Part shown: piece after piece, positions 1-13,800 of the stretch
How positions within the stretch are numbered: the stretch's first letter is position 1
Layout: every line of letters begins with the position of its first letter
From: Paracentrotus lividus
Taxonomy: Eukaryota; Echinodermata; Echinoidea; Camarodonta; Echinidae
Direction: 5' to 3'
Assembly: GCA_940671915.1 (NCBI GenBank)
Contig: CALNVZ010003433.1
Coordinates: forward strand, 27,770,907-27,834,906
DNA length: 64,000 nt
Position numbers and translations under genes: made by a program
Notes under the pieces: generated by a model
The model's database searches: none
Seen by the model: only the letters and a program-made list of their open reading frames with translations
Told to the model about the DNA's origin: nothing

Positions 1-842
1 TCTGATTGGAAAACAAAATTATACAATTGTTCTTTTAACACATCTGGAAATGTCCCTATTGGGTATAAACAACATTGTTGTATTGAATAAAATATTTCAA
101 GAGATAGCCTTTTTATTTTATTCCTGTATTTCAACAAAGATAACATGTTCTTTTAATTCTGCATTGATGATCTATGCCGTTTGTTGCTCTTTTCCTTCAA
201 ATCACAACCTGAATAATGTACTATAACAAATACATAAACATAACATATTTCTGTACATCTTCCTTGCTTATATTTCATACTTTTCTCCTTCCATTTCCCT
301 TCTTTTACTCTATATCACGATTGCCTAAGCCTTCATCTTTATGTCGCTTTAATATGTATTTGTTAGATACTTATATTCTGAGTCTGTTAACTAATCCAAC
401 TTACTTGCTACCCACATGTAACCCCCATCTTTGCATAGGTTTTTCTACATTTTTCTGTCTTTTTCATATTCTTTCTATCTTTGTGGAGATTAAACCGTAG
501 ATCAAATGTCTGACCTTTCTTCCTTTCTATCTCATTCTCTTCGTGTCTATCAATTTCTCTCACTCTCTTTATGTATATTAACCTGTTATTCCATATGTAT
601 TTTTTTTTTCTGTCTTGATACTTACATCCTTTCCAGATTATTAAGTCCATCAAATGCCCCATCTCCAACTGAAGTGATGTTGTTGTTATTCATGTGCCTG
701 CACAACAAAACATAATGATTACAGGATTAAAATGGTCCTGATAAAAGGCTACATAAAATACAAGGTCAGAATATGATATTTGAATGAGTTACAATCACAA
801 CTAAACTAAAAAACCGTCAAGCTAAAGGATTACACAACATAC
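1..842. other. AT-rich intronic sequence, no feature seen
   Basis: Pyrimidine-rich in places (480-640). Short ORFs on both strands are low-complexity and lack splice-site or homology support. The next LRR exon is expected further left. Confidence 0.5.
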
Positions 843-1496
843 ATATCGTCGCTGTTTTTACGAACCGTCATAAACCGAATTTTTGGTCAAATTTTCGAAA
901 TTGAGTTTTTTCGATTTTCTTAAAGCCTGTATTCAACTCTATCGAATGACCAAATTTCAGGTCGAAATATTAATTATTTTTAAAATAAGAGAAGATTCGA
1001 ATTTCGTTCAAAACGTCACATCGCTTCCAGTGATTTTACGAAGCGTCCTAAACCATTGTTTCTACAATATAGCAGTCTCCAGAATGGCGCGCAACCCGAC
1101 CTACATTTGGGTGAGCGGTGCGCGTATGCATTGAATGATTTTACGAACCGTTCTATCTCGTGGTTTAGGACGCTAAAAAACATGCGCGTGATACGCATGA
1201 TTTTACGAAGTGACCTTAACCCCCTGTTTGTCGTAAAAATAATCAGTTTCTAAAAAACTACCTTCCATTTTATTCTAAATATTTAAAATTCAAACCCCGA
1301 TTGCAAATAATTTCTTTCATGTTGTAAAATTATAGAATTTATGCTGTACATTGATATAATTATTTGCCCTGGTTTCCTTCAGAGCACGAAGTTATGAGCG
1401 TCTGAAGAACATCCAAACTTTGAACGCGATTATCTCAAAAGCTGGTTTTGGGAACTCGGCGAGGTGTAGGACGGTTCGTAAAATCACTGACGATAT
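843..1496. mobile_element. TIR element, unclassified (about 650 bp)
   Basis: The ends are inverted: left ATATCGTC-SCTG-TTTTTACGAACCGTC, right its complement (GACGGTTCGTAAAATCA then GACGATAT). The motif TTTTACGAAnCGTC recurs at least five times inside (near 855, 1033, 1140, 1201, 1470), in both orientations. No coding potential; probably a non-autonomous DNA transposon. Confidence 0.6.
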
Positions 1497-1785
1497 ACAA
1501 GAAATGCATCCAGTGCAATGTGTTGTGGTCAATTTTAAAATTCATCAGACTCTTGATCACAAGGCATGGAGTTTGATTCCAATTACTACGTTGCTACCGT
1601 CATCTGACAATGCATTAATTTTCATTTCTCACATAGGTTTACATGTAAGAAGAATAGTATTCCTTCAATTGTATAGTGTGCTGGAAATAATAATTGGGCT
1701 ACGACCAGGGTAATGTACTATTAATTTCAAAGAATTTTTTTTCTTTGCAAAGGTTAAAGGTCATAGGTTTAAAAAGGTTACTTAC

Positions 1786-1857
1786 AGTTCTTTTAGACTC
1801 GTCAATGGATTCAGCAATGAAGATGCTATCTCAAGGATCTGGTTGTTCTCAAGGTAG
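1786..1857 (-). CDS. LRR gene exon 28 (last exon in window)
   Basis: 72 nt, near-perfect LRR: YLENNQILEIASSLLNPLTS. It ends in phase 2 with donor gtaagt, so at least one more exon must lie to the left of position 1. I found no convincing exon between 1 and 1785. Confidence 0.93.
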
Positions 1858-4800
1858 CTGAAAAACATAAGATGACAAAAAAAAATGTTGGTTTTAAACT
1901 TACAATAACAATAAATAACTATCTATAATTCCATCTATGAAAACCTAATGTTCTAAGGCACAAACATAAAGATAAAGATTTAAAACCATTTGTTTGGTTA
2001 TGTGTATTATTTTTTACTCCTTTGTTGAAATGTTATTTTTAGTCATGCATTGTGTGTCATTTTTACAAAAGGAATATCTATGGTACAAGCCACATATTTG
2101 TACCAATCAGATTCAAATTTACTTACATGCAATAACTACTAATGAGTGATGTAAAAGCACTGGAAGTTGAATCCAATTTAAACAAGTGGATTAGTAAATT
2201 ACGCGATGCGCAATATATGTCCCCGCCGATAATGTAAAATTCCCATTATATCACGATTAGTGCTAATTACAATAAGGCAAACGGAAATCGAAATCGGGTA
2301 AAAATGGCGAAGAAGTAGCATTTTGTAGCCAATGTAACATTATAGGTCAAAGTCAAGGTCAAAGGGGTCAAAAGTCAAAATTCTGTAAAGAAAATTTGTA
2401 GTCCTCAGCTAGTGCTATACATAAAGCAAACGGAATCGAAATCGGATGAAAAATGGCGAAGGAGTAGGATTTGGTAGCCAATTAACAATATAGGTCAAAA
2501 ATCCAGGTCAAAGGTCAAAGGTCAAATTCTGTGAAGAAGTTTTGTAGCCATCACCTAGTGCTATCACATAAAGCAAGCGGAATCAAATTGGATGAAAAAT
2601 GGTGAAGGGTAGCATTTGTAGCGAATGTACAATTAGGGTTGGGCAAATAATGACTTTTTTCTGAAAGTTATTTCAAACAAGTTGTTTCTATAGTCAAATT
2701 TGATGTAGAATCCAAAAATGACAATGATTTTGAGTACGATGATGTCTGACATCGCTAAAGTGCAAAAAACCAAAATAGTGTATTTTGCCCATTCATCACA
2801 CACTTATTAAGGAATAAACCGGTTTTTTTTTTTTTTCTTATGGATTTTGATGGTTTAAAAGTTCAAATCTGACAATTTTATCATGACCAAATGTACTAAG
2901 TATGGTTATACGTGTTAATTAGTGATTTTGATATGAGTGATTTTTGCTCGATATTGACTGAAACTTACTACCAAACTACACTAACAGTCAACTTAGGAAG
3001 ATTAATCATGTTGGATTAATCATGTTGGGTTCCCTGACACCAAAAGACATATAAAAACGCAATAAAAGTGGTTTATACGTATAAAAAGTATGATAATTGG
3101 GCATAATACGCTATTTTGGGGCCATTTTGGTTTTTTGCACTTTAGCGACGTAAGACGTCATCGTATGCAAAAATAATTGTCATTTTCAGTTTCTACGTCC
3201 AATTTTACTATAGAAACAACTTGTTTGAAAAAAAAAGTCGAGATTCGCCACCCCTAGTACAATATAAGTAAAAATCAAGGTGAAAGGTCAAAGGGTCAAA
3301 AGTCAAAATTCCGTGAAGAAGTTTTGTAGTCCTCACATAGTGCTATTACATAAAGCAAACGGAATCGAAATCGGATGAAAATGGCGAAGGAGTAGCATTT
3401 TTAGCCAATTAACAATATAGGTCAAAACTCAAGTTCAAAGGTCAAAGGGTCAAAAGTCAAAATTCCGTGAAAAGAAGTTTTGTAGTCCTCATAGTGCTAT
3501 CACATAAAGCAAGCGGAATTGAAATCGGATGAAAAATGGTGAAGGAGTAGCATTTTGTAGCCAATGTACAATATAAGTAAAGTCAAGGTCAAAGGTCAGG
3601 GGTCAAAGGTCAAAATTCCAGAGGAAGTTTTGTAGTCCCTCACCTAGTGCTATCACATAATGCAAACGGAATCGAAATCGGATGAAAAATGGCGAAGGAG
3701 TAGCATTTTTAGCCAATTAACAATATAGGTCAAAAATCAAGGTCAAAGGTCAAAGGGTCAAAAGTGAAAATTCCGTGAAGAAGTTTTGTAGTCCTCACCT
3801 AGTGCTATCACATAAAGCAAGCGGAATCGAAATCGGATGAAAAATGGTGAAGGAGTAGCATTTTGTAGCCAATGTACAATATAAGTAAAAGTCAAGGTCA
3901 AAGGTCAAAGGGGTCAAAAGTCAAATTCCACGAGGAAGTTTTTGTCCTCACCTAGTGCTATCACATAATGCAAACGGAATCGAAATCGGATGAAAAATGG
4001 CGAAGGAGTAGCATTTTGTAGCCAATTAACATTATAGGTAAAAATCAGGGTCAAAGGTCAAAGGTCGAAATTCTGTGAAGAAGTTTTGTAGCTATCACCT
4101 AGTGCTATCATATAAAGCAAACGGAATCGAAAATCGGATGAAAAATGGCGAAGGAGTAGCATTTTTTAGCCAATTAACAATATAGGTCAAAGGTCAAAGG
4201 GGTCAAAAGTCAAAATTCCGTGAAGAAGTTTTGTAGTCCTCACCTAGTGCTATCACATAATGCAAACGGAATCGAATCGGATGAAAAATGGCGAAGGAGT
4301 AGCATTTTGTAGCCAATTAACATTATAGGTCAAAAATCAGGGTCAAAGGTCAAAGGTCGAAATTCTGTGAAGAAGTTTGTAGCTATCACCTAGTGCTATC
4401 ATATAAAGCAAACGGAATCGAAATCGGATGAAAAATGGCGAAGGAGTAGCAAATTGAAGATTTTGATCACAATACGGACGGACGGACGGACGGACACACA
4501 CACACACATACGTACGGAGCCCGTTTCATAGTCCCCTGCTCGAACTCGTTCGGCGGGGACAATTATGTATACTTACATGTATTGAGTACTAGTGAGTGCT
4601 GTAAAAGCACTAGAAGGTACTGCACTGATCAGATTGTCAGACAGATCAAGCCAATCCATAAATTGTGTAGAGAGTGCTGCTGCTGGAAAGGTAGTCAACT
4701 TGTTGTTTGTCAGAAAGCTGGAGAGAAAAAAATATATGAATCATATTTAAACCAGAATTTATAGACAGTTGGCTAACTCTGGATGCAGAAAAATCAAATA

Positions 4801-7800
4801 GGCACATCAGTGACGATTTGGTTAAAATCAAATAAATGATAAGGAAGTTACGAGTATTCGCAGTCGCCGTGTGTGATATCATACAGGGGAAAAATCCTAA
4901 TATGGAGTGCACAAAAACTATTCAAAATTTCACTTTACTCCCATTCTAAAAATAGAACAGATTTTGTGTGCATGATATATTATGAGTTTCATATATTCGC
5001 AAATCATTGCATAAAAATATTCTCAATTCTACCGCTAGAATCAAGAAAAGAGATGATTTTAGTAAAATGTGTACAACAAACATAGGAATGTTCTTCCTGC
5101 ATTACACCACACATCATGGTCACATTACCAATTTGAGGATGCATAAGTGATTTCATATTACAAAAATCCATATATTACAAATATTTTTGGTGGTATTTTG
5201 TATTTTTTTATCATTAAATGGCAAATGTTTTTCATTGAGAATATAATTGATAAATGATTATAGAATGATATGATTAAATAAAAAACAAAATAAAAGAGAA
5301 ATGTCATACTACTTTGGGTCAAACATAGGCCTATGGATATGGGATAAAAGCAATATGTGACTCGTTATTTACAGTGAAATTCAAATTTACAAATTCCGGA
5401 AAAAAAAAAAATATGGATTAAAACTCACATTCTATCTGCAGAGACATCTTCAAACACATTTGTTGGAAGTGATGAAATCAAGTTGTTTTGTAGATATCTA
5501 CAAAAGAGAGAGAGAGCAACAAACAACAGGGGAATCAATGAACCTGTACGTAACGGATCCAGTATCAGCTTTGACAAAGGATTGTATCGGCCTATGCCCT
5601 AACATTACACAGCTGCTATTGTCCCCCAAGTAAATCCGTTGTCGGAGCTGATGCTGGATGCTGCCGAACAAAGTCGACTTTAAATTATGTTATCGTAAGT
5701 TTCATTTTAAAATTTAATCAGTAAATAATCCATTGTCCACGACTACATTTATATAATAATACATGTCATGTGAGATAAGTCTAAATAAATTGAATTTACT
5801 CAATTCACATTGACATTTTTCATAGTTTTCAAACAGATTTCTTTGGTGATGCTTTTCAAAAAATTACATTATTATACAAAAACAAGTCAAATTTTTGCTC
5901 AGCATTCCATTAAAGGGGTGCTGAATTTCTGTCAGAAATGCTAAAGAAGTTGTATATTTACGGCTGCCCTTGTGAAAAATAAGAATTTCATAGAATCATT
6001 TTGTCAATAGGCCATGCAGGGCATTTTTTTTATTGTGTAAAATACAGTTCAGCAGGAGATTAACATCACAATTAATTGCAATCAAATGACATCATCTTCA
6101 TTCACATAGTTTACAACTGGGATCAATTGATTGCAGTCACCCGTGAAGTTGATCTCTAACTGTAAATGTTTACTAACATCAACATTCCAGAGAATTTTAC
6201 ATTTCTCATTTTCAATTGCTCTGGTTGACAAAAGAGAACTCTTTGAATTCTTGAAGTAAGAATGGGCTGCTATGACAAAATCAAAGAAAACTTTATGGGA
6301 AAAAAAGATACGATCAAGTAATTTTTTCTGAGCTGTCTGTAAAAAATTCTTCTTCTGAGCACTTACATTATATCCACTGAACTAGTCCCACCGAACATCT
6401 TTCCCTCAATGGTGTCTATTACATTATCCTGGAGGTACCTACACAGTCAACACAGAAATGAATCATAATAATGAAAATAATAAATTAAGATTTTTTTTTA
6501 AGTAACAATGTAAGGAAAATCAATAAAACATATGAAAAACTCTTCAGTGTGTATTCATAAAAAGGTCATCCATATCCAGGGCTGCATATTCAAAGTTTTA
6601 TATTTCATCATTTACATGTAGATTAGAGGGAAACTTCTCAGCATTCCAATGATACCTTTGACTTCTTGAGGCCCAATATCATATATAATCAAGTCAATTC
6701 TAAATGAAAGTAAACTGCTTGCTTCCTTATATCAAATAACAATCATGGAAACATTCAAAATTACTTACAAATCATATGCTCCAGTGACATCATAAAAGGC
6801 TTCATCACCAATAAAACTGATTTGATTATTATTCAAATAGCTGAAATTAAAAAAAAAAATAATAAGAACAAACAAATAGGCACTTGGAAAATATCACTAG
6901 TGTTGAAGCGAAGAATTGCATCTTAATCTTTGTTATTCTAAGTTAAAAGGATATATAAAATCAAATAGATTGTATATAGGAATGAATTGTACCGAGTGTT
7001 TGGCTGTACAAGATTCATTTACATGATATGTACGGTTGGGCAAAAATGATTGATGCCTCACAGTAATCAAAGATCTCCAGGTCCTTATAAATCTAGTCCT
7101 AACCTTAAATCTAACATAAACCCTATCGCAACCCTAACCCGATTCCTTTGTCTAATCTTAGACTAAATAAATCCTAGATCAACTGCTACAGCAAATTACA
7201 GCATATTGATATCCCACAGCTGCCACCACATGAATTTTAACATCAAATCATTCTTCATTGAAATGTGTGACTAGTAAATATTATACTTATTTATTCTTAA
7301 TGTTATCAGTAATTGTAGTTTTTATTGAAAATGTAAATGTATTATTGAATGTACATTTTCTAGATGCCTCCGAACAGAACAGCCCTGATGAAAGTTTTTT
7401 TTTTAATCAATTAATACTAAACGTCAAAAAGCAAATGGTTGGAAATCTGGTGTTGTGAAATCACCAACATGTCCTAGTTAAACTTGAAAATCCAAAAAGA
7501 TGAACAATTAAATTCCAATTCAAATTGAATTATTGATAATACTTGAACTACCTACACTCATTGACATTTCTAATATGTATGGAAATTGAAGAACAGGAGC
7601 AAAACCCATAACTTCTGGACATAAATTATGAACTTTTAAACAGGTATGAATTCTACTGGTAATTAGAAGTGCAGATGGGATATAGTTTATTTATGTACTT
7701 ACAAATATCTTGAAACACTCAAGCCAGAAAATACATGGGTAGGGAGGGATGTGAGCTGCATATCACTTAAAACCCTGTGGTGAAATTCATTAGTGACATA

Positions 7801-10800
7801 ATAAGTTATTAAATTAACTATTACATAGTTAGGACAATATATTTGAAATAATATGCTAAACCAAAAAGATTGTATATATATAAAATCACTTTGGTTCTGC
7901 CCGCAGCTGCCCGCAGCTTAGCAAAAGCATTGCTCTCCACTAAATGACAGAAGCAAACATAATCACTCCTTTATGAATTTTATCCGAAACACATTTTTTA
8001 TTGACACGCTACATAAATGTGCAAGACTTGTCTATGTGCAAGACTTGTCTATCGTTTGCCAAAGTTCAGTTCCACCACACCACTTCTGAGAGAGCTCCAC
8101 TGGTTAGGATAATAATAGTGACACATTTTGACTTCAAAATTTTGTTAATTGTATATTAATCATTAATTGGTCAAGCTCCACAGTACATAACAGAATTACT
8201 CAAACTTAAAACCCAATCACATGGTCGAAGCCTGCAAAGTTCCACTGATGAATTGTTGTTACAGATCCCCTTCTGCAAGACAAAAATCACACTTGGTGAT
8301 CGTGCATTTGTACTTGCTGCCCCAAAACTTTGGAATAGTCTGCCTCTTGATATAAGAAGCTCTCCATCATTAACCATCTTCAAATCTGAATTGAAAACGT
8401 ATCTATTCAGTTAAGGAAATTGCCTATGTATATGTAGAATTAAGTAAAAAAGAGCTCTGACACAGCGCAGCTGAATATATCCATATAAAAGCTGCGCTAT
8501 ACAAATTTATGTTATGTATGTTATGTAAATGACATTTTAAAGCTATTTTGAGTCTGACACATGGGTACAAAGTTATGCGTATTTCCCGGACCGGGTACCC
8601 AGGTATCAAAAATCTTGACTTAAAAGTTGCACATGACTTGAAAGAACATTTCCATGAAGTGATGCGCTACAATCCTCTCACAGATTTATCTGACTACATG
8701 TATTAGGGAGCAGATTGACGAAAGTACTCACAGGTCTCGAGCTGAGGTGTCTAAAAACGATTCGGTTTCCAAGTGCTTCAAAGGATTGTTAGCAATGGTG
8801 AAAATGGTTCTAGAAAAACAAAAGAGGTCAAATCATGAAACTCTTTCTCTGACTCTTTGTTTAAGGGAAAGATACACTAGGGCTTATGCACCCTGTCCAC
8901 CATGTCCCATACAAAGAAAATCAGCAAGTAATGTACATCATCAAAAAGAAATCCTCTTGAAAATGTCTTCCATGTCTCAACTTCCTTTCATAGATCATCA
9001 AAGATTTTTTTAAAGAAAACAGGATATGTTCTAAATAGAACTAAAAATAAATGTTAATCACAATTTTTTCTTATATTTCCAAGGTACTTTTCCGTTTTAT
9101 TCTATGGTCATGTATTTATGGAAAAAGTTAATAATTTGCTGTTAGCGTACAGGGATTCCTTGTAAAAAAATATGACAATGGCTCTGAATAAGACTACCCT
9201 ACTTTTAAACAAAAACATTGAAAATCAATAAATAACTACATAAATAACACAAAAATATTTCAGATCAAGTAAAATCTCAAACATACCCGCTGCTCACTCC
9301 TTCAAATGCTCTGGTTTCAATGGTGTTAATATCATTTGAATCTAGATATCTGTAAGAAACCAAGTGAAGAAATAGACAATGATACAAGATTTCCATTCAT
9401 ATCTATAATAATGATAACATTGGAAGCCTGTGAAGCATAGATATTTATTGACAACATTTGATAATTTGAAGTAAGGTGGTTTTTCCTGGCCAATTTTCCT
9501 CACAATTTATGTCATAAAGATATGATACTTTAAACTAAGAAAAATCTAAAAAATTCCATAAAACCTAAAGATAATAATCATGACACCTTGGCTAAAGTTG
9601 AAAAGCAATCACAATCAAACATTGGTGTCTTTAACTAAGAGCCCATTATAAATGTACTAAAAATTATAAAAACAGACCAAGATCTGCAATATGCAATATA
9701 CGTCTTTTACACATGGTCAAATGTCTTGTCAGGAATGGACCAAGCATATATTAAAATATGAATGCATCAAAATCCCTGCTTTGCACATGTCTACGGCTAA
9801 AATTTGCAGACTTGATTCCATGCATGAGTGTGCACTCGGTTATTGCGTCCTTTTGCGATTGAACGTAGCATTATAAATACAATTTTTGCCCATAACCTGT
9901 CCATATACTCACAGATATGATGCTACAAAATTCCAAAATGCCCTCGTCTTGACAGCAGTGATCCGATTATTGGTAAAATAGCTAAAAACAAAAGTAAAAT
10001 ATATTCAAAGCGACATTTTAATCTCTGTGCAAGCTGTCCCTTCTGGACCTTGTATGCATTTGACCACCAGAGGTACAAAAGGGTAAATTACCACTTTGTC
10101 TAAACCCACTTCGACTAATGGCTAGTTGGTCTTCCCCACCCCACCCCCCAACCAGGTTTCACTCCATACAATCAGTTGGTCTAATTACCATTTTGTCTTA
10201 TTGGCACTTCGCCTGTTTACAATTTTGTCTAATTTCCATTTGGTCTAATGCCAAATGTCTAATGTCCACTTGGTCTTACACCACTTAGTCAATTCCTGTA
10301 ACAAACTGGTAATGGTTCAAATATTTATTTTTGGATTTAGACAATATGGTTATTAGACCAAGTTAGAAAGTATGGATCAAACCATGAAAAATTACACCAT
10401 ATTTGTAATAGACCAATCTTGTTTAGCCCATGTGATATAAGATAATTAAATAATTGGACCAACTGTAGTTAGACCAAGTGGATATAAACCGGGTAGTATA
10501 CTTGGCATATAAGGACAAAAAAAAGTACATGAAAATTAAGATATTTACAGGACATTAAAGATAATCTTGAGTAGGGGTCTTGATGAATGAAAAATCCAAA
10601 CATCCTTGTTCATACTAAAATCTCCAGCAAAAAGAATAAATACTACACACCTAAGGAACTTAAATAAATTGGCATAAGTGTTGAGAAAAGAGCACATTAC
10701 AAGTTATTCTGATCATTTGTCAGACCATCCAAAATGTTATTTTGCTTTTCTTTAAGTACATTTTTCAACTTCACTTTTCTTGGTAAATACATGTATGATC

Positions 10801-13800
10801 ATAAACAAAGAAATGAAAATGAACTCAAAAAGACTTACGCTCTTGAGAATGTTTTATTGACAAAATCACCTCCCATAGGTAAATCTGTTAGTTCATTGTT
10901 CTGGAGATAAAAATTGCTTGTGCTTGTCACATGTGCGAACGTTCCATCTTCTATGTACGCAATCTCATTGTCATTCAGAAGAATTCCAGAGTTGAGAGGG
11001 CAGTCTTCAAAATGAGTTACTAAGAGACGGCCGATCTTGTTATTACTCAAATCACTAGAAACACAACAACAAAAAAATATTTTAAAACTTCAAAGTTAAT
11101 TTAAATATGATTAGCATAACTTTTGAAACTGGCAAGTTTTACTTTACAATTGATATTTAATGACAATTTTAAATTTGTTGAGAAAATTGCCTCCTCAGGC
11201 AAATATCCCTTGTACATACAAAACGAAGCTTTTCAGATTGTTATCATTCCTATACATGTACATGTATCACTTTGTGCTTTATATATTATTATTTTTACCA
11301 AAATTATTTCTAAGTGCAGCTTTAAATTTACTTCAGCCAATATTGTTCAAATGTCTTTAATGACCTTCGATTTTATCCTTGCTTGTTAAGAGAATAGACA
11401 TGTTTTTTCTTTATGAATATTTTTTTTTTTACACTATTATACCATCATTATTATGCATCATCAATCATTAATGTTGTTATTGTCATCGTCGTCATTATTG
11501 TTGGTGTTGTCAATGTCGTTCTTTTTGTTATTGTTGCTGTTGTTATTATTATCAACAGCTAAAAAAAACATACAAAACTTAACAATTTTCCTCGTAACCA
11601 AAATCTATCACAAACTAATATGAGACTTTGTCAATAACTGAGTAACTTACAGATTGGAAAGACTGGTGCATCCATCAAATGCTGTCTCTGGGATCTTGTC
11701 GATGTTGTTACCCGACAGATAAAGGGTACCAAGCTGGGAATGGTTGGTGAACATATTCTCATGTAGGAAATGAAATTCATTACTACTCAGAGATCTGGGA
11801 AAATTGAAAAATACAGTATGCAAAGGTCAAATTCATTGAATCATCGACAACAGCCACTTGATAAAGGATAATTACAAAGTTTTCCTATTTTTTTCCCCTA
11901 TATCAGCAAGAAAGTTTACTTATGAAGCTCTTAATCTAGTATTGCCATTCATGAAGCTCTTAATCTAGAAATGCTACTTACGAAGTCACTTAAGTCGTAT
12001 AGAAAAGCTGCTTATAAAGTTAATACATATACGTCCTCTATACAGTCTGCTTACGTCAGTGAGAAGGCTTTGGCAAAGTTCTTAAGTCATTTTTAAAGGC
12101 CTCTTACAAATTCTTATGTGATCTGGAAGGCTACATACAAAGTCCTTATGACATCTGTGCCCTGTAACACAAAGACTTACGATTGATAAAAAGTTATGAT
12201 TAATTTTTTTTCTCAGTAGCCTCATTTAGAACGCTGGTACAGTTATGGATTAGGATTAGGATATGATTAAGATTAAGGTTAGAAAGAAAAAAACAAATAA
12301 CTTTTTATCAACCGCAAGTCTTTGTGTTACAGGGCACTGGAACACTACTCACAAAGGTCTTATGCCATTTAAGAAGGCTACTTACAAATTTCTTATGTCA
12401 TCTAGAAAGGCTACTCACAAAGTTCATATGTAATTTAGAAGGCTTTGACAAAGTTCTTAAGTCATTTTGAAAGGCTTCTTACAAAAATCATCAGGAAGGC
12501 TACATACAAAGTACTTATGACATGTGGAAAAAGATTTACAATTTTCATGTCTTCTGGAAAGGCTGCTTACAAAGTTCTTAAGTCATCTGGAAAGCTCCTC
12601 ACAACAAAGTTCTTATGTCATCTTGAAAGGCTACTTACAAAGTTCTAATGTAATTTATAAAGGCTATCAGCAAAGTTATTTAGTCATCTAGAAAGGCTAC
12701 TTACATATAAGTTATGTCATCTGGAAATGCACCATTTTCTATAGAGATGATGCCATTAGAATTAAGGTTCAATGAACTGAGTGTTGTGACATTTGAAAAG
12801 GCACCATCTAACAGGAAGGTGATCTGATTACTTGAGAGAGTCCTGAAATAAAGAGGAAAAAATATGAAATTATATGAAAAATCAATAAAAAGTTGCACTT
12901 CCCAGCAAGAGATCAACAATTTCTAATTCTTCTTCTTCTTGAGTCCTTTCTCTCAATTTTTGTTTATTTGTGTTTATAATTGTTAGATGAATTGATTCAG
13001 ACTCTGCCCATTAAATACTAAACGTAGGCGATCCTATTAGGCGAAAGAGTAGTAAGATAAGCTTGGGAACAGGGGTTAGGAAGAAGAGGGCATTGTAGGA
13101 CGTGACTCATGGTCTCCTCCTCTTCGCATTCGCATACTGGCCGTAATTCAGTGTTGATGCCCCATTTGGCCATTATTGCCTTGCCACTCCAGCTCACAAG
13201 CAATTTTAACACAGCCAGAAAAGCAAAGATTCCCGTAACCCTGGTGGGAGGGACTCTTTAGGACTGGTTGATACTGTGTGGTGCAGACTCAAGGCGGGTT
13301 GACCAAAGGTCTAGCCTACGGTTGTGGCTTTGGTTCAGGGGCACGATAGAATGAAGAAAACTGTGCCTAGATCTTAACCGCTTTATTATTATTATTATTC
13401 GTTTTGGCATCACCTGTGCCTGGAAGGCAAAAAGCGAACTGAATCACTGTAACCCGCAGGTCTCTCCTCCCAATATAACTGATTGGGGTTATGCAGGTGG
13501 ACCACTACACCGGGGTATCCCCCTACTCTTATATGAATAGTGCAGTGGGTTCTTTAACGTGCAAAGGTAGTGACTTTCCTTTACACAATACCTCCATTTA
13601 ACGTCATATCCGAGGGACGGAGTGTTTTCCACTGTAGCATAGCCTGCGTCTATGAAATAGGAGAGGGGCACGTTACACACAATGCAGGCTTCAGTCATCT
13701 GCCCGGGGTGGACTCCAACCCACGATCTTTGGTTTGACAGGCAGATGCTTCACCGACTGAGCCAACTCGCTCCCTTTATTAAAGGCATTTATTATAGGCA

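Larger units (their letters stand above)
2219..4560. mobile_element. Non-autonomous DNA transposon with internal satellite
   Basis: The 2,342-bp element begins GTCCCCGCCGA and ends with the exact complement TCGGCGGGGAC (11-bp TIR). The right end also carries a (GGAC)n and (CA)n tract and an inverted CGAACTCGTTCG. Most of the body is a tandem array. The flanks (aatatat and aattatg) allow only an uncertain target duplication. No transposase ORF; superfamily not recognised. Confidence 0.7.

Noticed and set aside
840..1500. Coding frames in both strands near 883-1253
   Set aside because: They cover the repeated TTTTACGAACCGTC motifs of a TIR element; no protein similarity recognised.
2250..4465. 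CRISPR-like regular repeats
   Set aside because: Head-to-tail satellite with no unique spacers between conserved repeats, in a eukaryotic intron.
5619..5657. Possible 39-nt LRR-like exon (SDNGFTWGTIAA)
   Set aside because: Donor gtaatg is poor, the LRR pattern is incomplete, and there is no need for it between exons 25 and 26.
7080..7145. Telomere-like CCTAACC/ACCCTAACCC words
   Set aside because: Only a few degenerate copies, no array; not an interstitial telomere.
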